Positions 1 to 5,329 of a stretch of 5,329 bases of DNA are shown here, piece after piece. Source of the stretch: Candidatus Stahliibacteriota bacterium (lineage in GTDB: Bacteria; Hydrothermota; Tepidihabitantia; SM23-42); contig JAUWLY010000216.1 in NCBI GenBank assembly GCA_030613445.1, positions 1 through 5,329 on the forward strand. The letters run 5' to 3'. The notes beneath the pieces are model-generated. The model had not been told where the DNA came from. It saw nothing but the letters and a program-made list of their open reading frames with translations, and searched no databases. Made by a program: the position numbers and the translations under genes. Within the stretch, counting starts at the first letter, position 1. Each line of letters opens with the position of its first letter.

Positions 1-1884
1 GTCGATCCGGCGGGCGTATATGATGCCACGACTGGTTCTAATGGCCAGGGTGTTTATTTATTGTGGGATGATGATGGTGAATTGATCATTGATTCTCATG
101 AGGGCCAAATGTCATTATTATCCGGTGATACCTTCAGGATAGATATTGAAATACAACAGCAAGCGAATAATGTGAATTTTGTTTATGAAATTTTCGCTTA
201 TGACAATGACTTTGATTTCAATGAAGCAGAAGATAGGACCCAAGGACATAGTGGGGTTCAGACGATTGTGGTATATGATGCAAGGGGCCCAGCAACATCG
301 TATGTCGAAGTTTCTCCTCCAAATCCACCTGAAGGGATTACTGAAGTAGTGGTATATGCTACTGTGTCAGATAGTCTAACAGGTTTGTCAGTAATAACCG
401 GGGCCGAGGCATTTCTTGATTCGATAGGTACAAATGGTACAGGCTTTGCTATGGGGGCAATCGATGGGGTCTTTGATGAAATCCTGGAGGACGTCTATGA
501 TACTATACCAGTCACAGGATGGCAGGCAGGAGAATCACACGAGTTCTATGTGCACGGACGTGATGTGCAGGGCAACTGGGGCAGCTTTGATTCTATTACG
601 GTGTATGTTTCTGAAGCGATTGACACAATCCCCCCCTGGATAGCTTACACGTCGCCGGATAGCGGAGAGACTGACGTAGTACTAAATACCTGGATATTCG
701 TGACATTTACGGAGCGGGTAGATCCAGCCACAGTGACGAGTGACAAAATTCTTATCGAGGGGACTATAGGTGGTGTCTATGATTTCTGGATGTCGTACAG
801 TGATTTTGATAGTACATTGAGTATAAACCCTTTTAACGATTTTGCGCCATTTGAATCAATAGATGTTTATATCGCGTCAGGGATTCAAGACCTTGCGGGT
901 AATCCTATGTCCAGCAACTACTGGTGGTGGTTCAGGATGGGTGATGCCCCTGATACGATCTCACCGAACGTTGATGCCATTGATGTAGAACCTGATACAG
1001 TCTGGGGGATAAACTACACAGTCTTGACCGGCACAATCTCAGATGATAAGCAAGTTGCAAATGCCGAGTACTTTGTTGATTTCATCGGTTCCAACGGAAC
1101 AGGTTATCCGGTGACGCCAGTAGATAGTTTTGGCGTACCTTCAGTGGATGTATTCGATACTGTGTTCACTGACACTCTGATGTTTGGAACGCATACCCTA
1201 TATCTCCACGGTGTTGATGCATCGGGGAACTGGGGTGCCTGTGATTCAGTACAGTTCCTTAAAGGTGGTCAAGATACTACTGGTCCAGTATTCGATATAG
1301 GGATTGAACCGTCGCCTGCCTCAATCGGTGATTCAGTATTGATAACCGCGATCCCGAATGAAGTACTCCACCTTGATTCAGCAGTCGTGTGTTCTGTTAC
1401 CACGGCTGATAACAACGTACATACTTTGACGTTGTTCCTGGATTCAACGGGCTATGTAAATAAGCTGAACACAGTAGGATTTGCGGCCGGTGTATCTGAA
1501 GTTAAAGCCGCTGGTTATGATGTCTGGACGAATTATGGATTTTCCACGACACAATTCAGTCTTTCTCCAGGAGGTGAATTCTTGCCGGAGGACATGGTCT
1601 ATGCGTGGCCTAATCCAGCTCGCGGCAATACTATTAACTTTCACTTCTATGTAAATGCTAATGCAGATATCACGGTTGATATTTACAATCTTGAGGGCAA
1701 AAGGGTTACGATGCTGGAAGGTAGGGGGGATGGTGGAAGACCGCCTCACCAACAATCCTCAAACGAAATAATCTGGAATATATCCAGCATTGCAAGTGAT
1801 GTTTACCTGTTCAAACTCAGTGCTACAAGCGACGCAACCGCTGAGAAGAGATCTGTCATTAAGAAATTTGCAATCGTCAAATAA
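1..1884 (+). CDS. Secreted multi-domain Ig-like protein with T9SS-type C-terminal sorting domain (5' partial)
   Basis: The frame is open from base 1 with no start or signal peptide, so 627 C-terminal residues of a longer protein are visible; the TTG at 61 is not a credible start. Numbering from base 1, residues 1-95 are a beta-rich segment with an acidic run (DNDFDFNEAED, 68-78). Residues 96-207 and 320-422 are two diverged copies of one module, sharing AE-F-D-IG-NGTG and HG-D--GNWG--DS. Between them, residues 208-314 resemble a Big_5 (SbsA-like) Ig domain: PP opening, SPDSGETDV, VTFTERVDPATV and DLAGNPMSS are typical. After another beta region (423-527), residues 528-627 match type A sorting domains: WPNPARG, then VDIYNLEGKRV, then ASDVYLFKLSA, ending KKFAIVK. 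In known families this tail directs export through the outer membrane by type IX secretion, so a cell-surface or released protein is inferred. No catalytic domain is visible; an enzyme domain could lie upstream. The next gene, 9 bases on, encodes a PorV/PorQ-like protein. Confidence 0.88.
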   Translation, partial: VDPAGVYDATTGSNGQGVYLLWDDDGELIIDSHEGQMSLLSGDTFRIDIEIQQQANNVNFVYEIFAYDNDFDFNEAEDRTQGHSGVQTIVVYDARGPATSYVEVSPPNPPEGITEVVVYATVSDSLTGLSVITGAEAFLDSIGTNGTGFAMGAIDGVFDEILEDVYDTIPVTGWQAGESHEFYVHGRDVQGNWGSFDSITVYVSEAIDTIPPWIAYTSPDSGETDVVLNTWIFVTFTERVDPATVTSDKILIEGTIGGVYDFWMSYSDFDSTLSINPFNDFAPFESIDVYIASGIQDLAGNPMSSNYWWWFRMGDAPDTISPNVDAIDVEPDTVWGINYTVLTGTISDDKQVANAEYFVDFIGSNGTGYPVTPVDSFGVPSVDVFDTVFTDTLMFGTHTLYLHGVDASGNWGACDSVQFLKGGQDTTGPVFDIGIEPSPASIGDSVLITAIPNEVLHLDSAVVCSVTTADNNVHTLTLFLDSTGYVNKLNTVGFAAGVSEVKAAGYDVWTNYGFSTTQFSLSPGGEFLPEDMVYAWPNPARGNTINFHFYVNANADITVDIYNLEGKRVTMLEGRGDGGRPPHQQSSNEIIWNISSIASDVYLFKLSATSDATAEKRSVIKKFAIVK

Positions 1885-1893
1885 GAAGAGGAG
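1885..1893 (+). promoter_or_regulatory. Purine-rich ribosome-binding sequence flush with the ATG at 1894
   Basis: The whole spacer between the two + strand genes is GAAGAGGAG. It contains a good Shine-Dalgarno core (GAGGAG), but the core touches the ATG at 1894 with no spacer, whereas 5-9 bases is usual. It therefore supports translation starting hereabouts without proving the ATG at 1894. The next in-frame candidates are TTG at 1909 (15 bases beyond the core) and ATG at 1978, which has only a weak GAAG upstream. Coupled translation from the TAA at 1882-1884 is also possible. Confidence 0.5.
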
Positions 1894-3921
1894 ATGGAAT
1901 TAAGAAGATTGGAAGTTAAGAAACTCCGAAGTTCAGAACTTCATAACCTCATAACTTCTCAAATTCCGAAGTATCTGATGGTTCTTGTAAGTATCTTGTT
2001 CTTCTTCCCAGTATGTGTGTTTGCTGACACTGGAGAGACCGGCGCAAGTTTTTTAAACCTCGGCGTTGGTGCTCATGAATTAGCCATGGGCGGAGCTGTC
2101 ACTGCGCTTAGCACCGGTGTCAACTCGTTGTATTGGAATCCAGGCGGTCTAGGTTGGTTGCATGGTACACAAGCAACCCTTATGCATGCGGAACATTTCC
2201 AGTCGATAAGGTATGAACATCTTGCGTTTGCTTACGGCACGAAAGCGTTCGCTACGGGTTTTTCAATGAAAGGGCTTTATTTAGGTGAGCTTGAAGAGAG
2301 AACGGTGCCGTCGCAGAACCCAATATCGACATTTGGCGCATATTTTGTCGTACCATCTCTTACATTTGCAAAGTATCTCAGTTGGGGAATTTCCCTCGGC
2401 ACAAACATAAAGCTTATTTATCAAAGAATTGGTATTGATAATGCGATATCATATGCTGGTGATCTTGGTATGAGTATAAGATCTGGTTTGCCGGGTTTGA
2501 AAGCTGGCATTGCGCTTACCAATATCGGCACAAAAATGAAATTTACAAACAGCTCATTTTCTCTGCCGACCCAACTAAGAACAGGTCTTGGTTACTCGTT
2601 ATTCAAGGAAAAAGCAAGTTTTGGATTTGATTTAGTAAAGCCATTAAGAGATAACATCCAATTCTGTTTTGGGGCAGAAGGACTGCTAATGGAGAAGATC
2701 AGCTTGCGGGCAGGTTATAGAAGTGGTCTTGGTAATGATGAAGGATTGGCTGGTCTAACCGCGGGCTTGGGTCTTCGAATTGAGAATTTCAATATCGACT
2801 ATGCCTTGGCAATATATGGTGCGCTCGGATTAACCCATAATTTTTCCCTTTCCTATAATTTTGCAAAGAAAAAGGAAATAAGTGAGGATGAAGAAAGAAA
2901 GATTTCTGAAGAACTACAAAGACGAGCAAGAATGACTGCTGATGTTTTTTACCACCAAGGACTCGTTCAACATGGTAAGAACAAATATGACGAAGCGTTG
3001 AGAAGTTTTGACATTGCTTTAATCTGGAATCCATATCATGAAAAAGCTGCGCAAGAAAGTGAAGAGCTAAGGAAAAAGATTGAAAAAAGAAAGATCAACG
3101 AACATCTTTCAACAGGTATTGCAGAATATAATCAGGGGCGATATCTTGAGGCAATTTCTGAATTCGGTTTGGTTCTTGAAATCGATCCGACCCATGAAGT
3201 TGCCAAACAATGGCTCAATGCCGCTTCGAGTGCTCTGGTCAAAGTTCAAATGGCCAGGATTGAGCATGAACAGGAGATCCAAGATAAAATATCCCTGCAT
3301 TTTAAAAATGGTCTCGAATATTATTCCAGGAAAAAATTCAGCAATGCGATCAGCGAATGGAATGCGATACTTGTTCTTGACCCGATACATCAAGAGGCAC
3401 GTGAATATATCGGGAAAGCAAGGTCACATCTAAAAACGCAAGTATCGGGAATTTTAGAGAATGTAACTGCTTATATTAATCAGAGTAAATGGATTGACGC
3501 ACTCCATGATGTGAACCGTGTGCTTGCAATAGAGCTCGGTAACCAGGTTGCTTTGAGTAAACGCGACGAGATTAAAAGGAATCTTAGGAATTTATCGGTT
3601 AACTATACTCAGAAAGGTATAAAACTATATAAACAAGGCAAGTTCGGTCTTGCCGAAACAGAATTGAAAATGGCATTGACTTTTGATAATAATAATATAA
3701 CGGCAGAGGAATATTTAGAGAAAATCAGTGCCAAGGAAAAGGGTGTTTCAGGTAAGGATGTCGATGATCTTTACATGAAAGGCGTTGCTGCATATACCCA
3801 GGAGAATTATCAGCTCGCGATATTATATTGGGAAAGGGTTATGGAGATTGACCCAGACCACGCTAATGCAGCACGAAATATTCAAAGGGCAGAAGAAAAG
3901 GTAAAACTCTACAAAAAATAG
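1894..3921 (+). CDS. PorV/PorQ-family outer-membrane beta-barrel protein with C-terminal TPR domain
   Basis: A 675-residue protein in three parts. Residues 1-28 are basic and polar and are encoded by the octamer array. Residues 29-44 are a hydrophobic signal-peptide core ending CVFA before DTGETG. Residues 45-325 carry the PorV/PorQ signature: GASFLNLGVGAHELAMGGA, then YWNPGGLG (80-87), followed by alternating beta strands with glycine and aromatic residues up to LSYNFAKKK. Residues 345-675 are helical, with six TPR-like units centred near 356, 408, 473, 525, 575 and 630 (for example YDEALRSFDIAL, YLEAISEFGLVLEIDP). Ordinary PorV/PorQ proteins are about 300-400 residues and end with the barrel, so the TPR arm is an extension. 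In Bacteroidota, PorV is an outer-membrane shuttle of T9SS cargo and PorQ belongs to the attachment complex. A similar role here is inferred from the barrel and the adjacent cargo-like gene; the TPR arm would lie in the periplasm. Other members of this broad family have no proven secretion role. The start is uncertain: ATG 1978 would leave a signal peptide without a basic n-region, which favours 1894. Confidence 0.85.
   Translation: MELRRLEVKKLRSSELHNLITSQIPKYLMVLVSILFFFPVCVFADTGETGASFLNLGVGAHELAMGGAVTALSTGVNSLYWNPGGLGWLHGTQATLMHAEHFQSIRYEHLAFAYGTKAFATGFSMKGLYLGELEERTVPSQNPISTFGAYFVVPSLTFAKYLSWGISLGTNIKLIYQRIGIDNAISYAGDLGMSIRSGLPGLKAGIALTNIGTKMKFTNSSFSLPTQLRTGLGYSLFKEKASFGFDLVKPLRDNIQFCFGAEGLLMEKISLRAGYRSGLGNDEGLAGLTAGLGLRIENFNIDYALAIYGALGLTHNFSLSYNFAKKKEISEDEERKISEELQRRARMTADVFYHQGLVQHGKNKYDEALRSFDIALIWNPYHEKAAQESEELRKKIEKRKINEHLSTGIAEYNQGRYLEAISEFGLVLEIDPTHEVAKQWLNAASSALVKVQMARIEHEQEIQDKISLHFKNGLEYYSRKKFSNAISEWNAILVLDPIHQEAREYIGKARSHLKTQVSGILENVTAYINQSKWIDALHDVNRVLAIELGNQVALSKRDEIKRNLRNLSVNYTQKGIKLYKQGKFGLAETELKMALTFDNNNITAEEYLEKISAKEKGVSGKDVDDLYMKGVAAYTQENYQLAILYWERVMEIDPDHANAARNIQRAEEKVKLYKK
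1897..1976 (+). repeat. Degenerate 8-bp tandem array, about ten units, consensus AANTTCNN
   Basis: Read in steps of eight from 1897, the sequence forms ten consecutive octamers. In the nine from 1905 to 1976, every unit begins AA and eight of nine have T at position 5; T at position 4 and C at position 6 each occur in six of nine. Example units are AAGTTCAG (1929), AACTTCAT (1937), AACCTCAT (1945) and AACTTCTC (1953). The first unit (1897) fits only partly and the pattern ends at 1977. The array is translated as residues 2-28 of the barrel protein, giving a basic, leucine-spaced peptide. The other two forward frames meet stops at 1901 and 1917. Its function is unknown: it could be a dispersed intergenic repeat captured by the gene, a protein-binding array, or a structured mRNA leader. 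Confidence 0.75.
1928..1942. repeat. Perfect 7-bp inverted repeat with a one-base centre
   Basis: GAAGTTC and GAACTTC are exact reverse complements flanking a single A at 1935. The site spans the boundary of two octamers, where a G-type unit (AAGTTC) meets a C-type unit (AACTTC). The one-base centre is too tight for an RNA hairpin using all seven pairs, so a site for a dimeric DNA-binding protein, or a by-product of the octamer consensus, fits better. Confidence 0.6.
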
Positions 3922-3957
3922 TATTTAGAAATAGATAGGTTAGTTAAAATCCGGGGA
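3922..3957. other. Short spacer between convergent genes, no clear terminator
   Basis: These 36 A/T-rich bases separate the TAG of the barrel gene from the TAA of the phosphatase gene on the other strand. Neither strand shows a stable hairpin followed by a T run. The only symmetry is a short palindrome, AATCCGGGGATT at 3948-3959, which overlaps the phosphatase stop codon and is too small to be a convincing terminator. Confidence 0.6.
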
Positions 3958-5329
3958 TTAATCGTTCAGTAAGGTGGTTATATCTGGTGTTACTTGCTGT
4001 AAAATAATGAATGTAATATCGTCTGATTGTGGCTCTTTACCTGTAAATGTCTCGATTTCAGTCTTCAAAAAGTTCTTAAGGTCATTTGGCTTAAGTGAAC
4101 CATGTTCTTTGATAATGCTTTCCAGTCGTTCTTCGCCGAACTGCTCTTTGGCACTATTCATTGCTTCGGTTACACCATCAGTGTAGAGAAATAACATCTC
4201 ACCAGTATTAAGTTTCCTCTTTTCCTCGATCAATTGTTCGGCAAATGTTTTTTCATCAAAAAGACTGATGCCCAGAGGCGGTCCTTCAGGTTTCAAAGTA
4301 GTGAGTATATTATTTTTACAATTGTATAGGTATGCTGGATTGTGACCAGCACAGCAATATTTTATCTCATTTTCCTTGAGGTCAAAGACCACATAGAACA
4401 TGGTGATGAATAAGCCTTCAGGGATATCCTTCCTTAACATTGAATGGAGTAAGGTGAGAAGCTGGTGAGGAGATGGGTTTCTTAATGCCTCAATCTTGAT
4501 GATACTCCTTACCATAGCCATTACTAATGAACCGGGGACGCCTTTGCCGGCGACATCGCTGATAACGACCCCGAAATGGTCCTTATCTATTTCGATCAAA
4601 TCGTAATAGTCACCACCCACTTCTCTTGCAGCTTGGTAATACGCATCTATATTAAGACCAGGGTTTTGTGGTAGTGAGCTAGGAAGTAGTATTTGCTGTA
4701 TTTCCTTTGCGATCTGCATCTCTTTTTTCATTCTTTCTTTTTCTATTATTGCTTTTCTTGCTTTCTTTAATTTTCTTGCCATAATCTTGACAGCGTGGGT
4801 GATTCTACCGATTTCATCCTTTCTTAGCGCTACTATCTTTCTGTCAAGATCACCATTTCCAATTGCCTCAATGTCTCTCGCCACGTCACCTAATGACCCG
4901 ATAATAAATGAGACAAGTACAAGGATACAGATGATACCAATCAGCATAATAACAACAGCGACAAATGCAACGCCCTTTCTTGCTTGGGCAACTGCTTCCC
5001 CTATTGCCGCAAGAGATATGGCTAGATGTGCTTCGCCTATTTTGGTTCCTTTCACCATAATGGGCATCACAATTTCAAAAATTTCAGTTCCAACTGGCGT
5101 CTTGTATGACAGAACAAGGATTGGTTCGTTATTGAGCGTTTTGAGTCCAGAGAGGGGTTCATGATTTTTGTTAACGAGAGAAACATCAGTGTGAGCCCAG
5201 ATCTTTTTTTTCTCGTCAATAATAAAGCAGGTGATTACCCCTTTGTTTTTATTTTTTGTATCGTACACAAGTTTTGCTAGAGCAAGGTCGTCTTTCATTA
5301 CTAAGAGATCCTCGGCACTGGTTACTAAG
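3958..5329 (-). CDS. Membrane-bound HAMP-SpoIIE (RsbU-type) PP2C serine/threonine phosphatase with Cache-like sensor (5' partial)
   Basis: The frame stays open to the window edge, ten codons beyond the ATG at 5298, so the N-terminus and probably a first membrane helix are missing. Numbering from that Met, residues 1-105 resemble the end of a periplasmic Cache-type sensor (CFIIDEKKKIWAHTD, then IVMPIMVKGTKIGEAHLAIS). Residues 109-135 are a membrane helix and 136-188 a HAMP domain (AIGNGDLDRKI, KDEIGRI). A charged coiled coil leads into AKEIQQILLPSSLP (197-210), the linker typical of RsbU-like phosphatases. The PP2C/SpoIIE domain follows (about 215-436) with the expected metal-binding acidic motifs intact: GGDYYD (228-233), DVAGKG (248-253), TDGVTEA (373-379) and DDIT (426-429), plus AGHNP (317-321). 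In this family such enzymes dephosphorylate an anti-sigma-factor antagonist (STAS protein) in partner-switching pathways; no partner gene is in view, so the substrate is unknown. The sensor probably responds to a small extracytoplasmic ligand. The gene converges on the + strand pair and is not in its operon. Confidence 0.93.
   Translation of the reverse strand, partial: LVTSAEDLLVMKDDLALAKLVYDTKNKNKGVITCFIIDEKKKIWAHTDVSLVNKNHEPLSGLKTLNNEPILVLSYKTPVGTEIFEIVMPIMVKGTKIGEAHLAISLAAIGEAVAQARKGVAFVAVVIMLIGIICILVLVSFIIGSLGDVARDIEAIGNGDLDRKIVALRKDEIGRITHAVKIMARKLKKARKAIIEKERMKKEMQIAKEIQQILLPSSLPQNPGLNIDAYYQAAREVGGDYYDLIEIDKDHFGVVISDVAGKGVPGSLVMAMVRSIIKIEALRNPSPHQLLTLLHSMLRKDIPEGLFITMFYVVFDLKENEIKYCCAGHNPAYLYNCKNNILTTLKPEGPPLGISLFDEKTFAEQLIEEKRKLNTGEMLFLYTDGVTEAMNSAKEQFGEERLESIIKEHGSLKPNDLKNFLKTEIETFTGKEPQSDDITFIILQQVTPDITTLLND

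Noticed and set aside
61..63. TTG as the start of the first gene
   Set aside because: The frame is open upstream to base 1 with sequence of the same character, no ribosome-binding site precedes it, and a secreted protein needs a signal peptide that is not here.
202..234. Acidic run DNDFDFNEAED as an EF-hand or dockerin calcium site
   Set aside because: It lacks the glycine at the sixth loop position and the flanking helices of an EF-hand; acidic loops are common in secreted beta proteins, so calcium binding is only possible.
1444..1755. 103-residue frame on the - strand inside the first gene
   Set aside because: It is a shadow of the sorting-domain coding sequence, has no recognisable domain, and lies opposite a well-supported gene.
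3948..3959. Palindrome AATCCGGGGATT as a bidirectional terminator
   Set aside because: The stem is five pairs around two bases (or four around four), with no adjacent T run on either strand, and it overlaps a stop codon; it is likely chance.
4787..5164. 125-residue + strand frame opposite the phosphatase gene
   Set aside because: Its hydrophobic Ser/Thr/Ile-rich composition is the antisense of the membrane and HAMP region; no ribosome-binding site or family motif is seen.
5296..5298. ATG at 5298 (complement) as the start of the phosphatase
   Set aside because: The frame continues to the window edge (LVTSAEDLLV precedes it), there is no purine-rich site just upstream, and the Cache-like region would lack its first membrane helix.

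Overview
The window holds three genes, two of them cut by its edges. The first two lie on the + strand and form a tight pair 9 bases apart. The third lies on the - strand and converges on them across a 36-base gap. No RNA gene, insertion sequence, CRISPR array or phage gene is visible. Base composition is moderate (roughly 40-45% G+C by eye) and looks even across the window.

Bases 1-1884 are the 3' part of a large secreted, multi-domain protein. It is built from Ig-like modules and ends in a C-terminal domain resembling the type A sorting signals of type IX secretion (T9SS) cargo. Bases 1894-3921 encode a PorV/PorQ-like outer-membrane beta-barrel fused to a long C-terminal TPR region. Bases 3958-5329 (complement) encode a membrane-anchored RsbU/SpoIIE-type PP2C serine phosphatase with a Cache-like sensor region, one visible membrane helix and a HAMP domain; its N-terminus lies beyond the window.

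This combination of a T9SS-like sorting tail, a PorV/PorQ-family barrel and a HAMP-SpoIIE phosphatase suggests a Gram-negative member of the FCB/Fibrobacterota-Bacteroidota neighbourhood. The style fits uncultured lineages such as candidate division WOR-3 (Stahlbacteria) or Cloacimonadota. That placement is inference from protein style, not from a marker gene.

The likely working relationship is that the first gene makes an exported surface protein and the second makes an outer-membrane partner that could receive or shuttle such cargo, with its TPR arm in the periplasm. The phosphatase is probably an independent signalling gene.

The most unusual signal is a degenerate 8-bp tandem array of about ten units (1897-1976). 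It lies exactly where the barrel gene starts, is read as its basic N-terminal extension, and contains a perfect 7-bp inverted repeat around one base.
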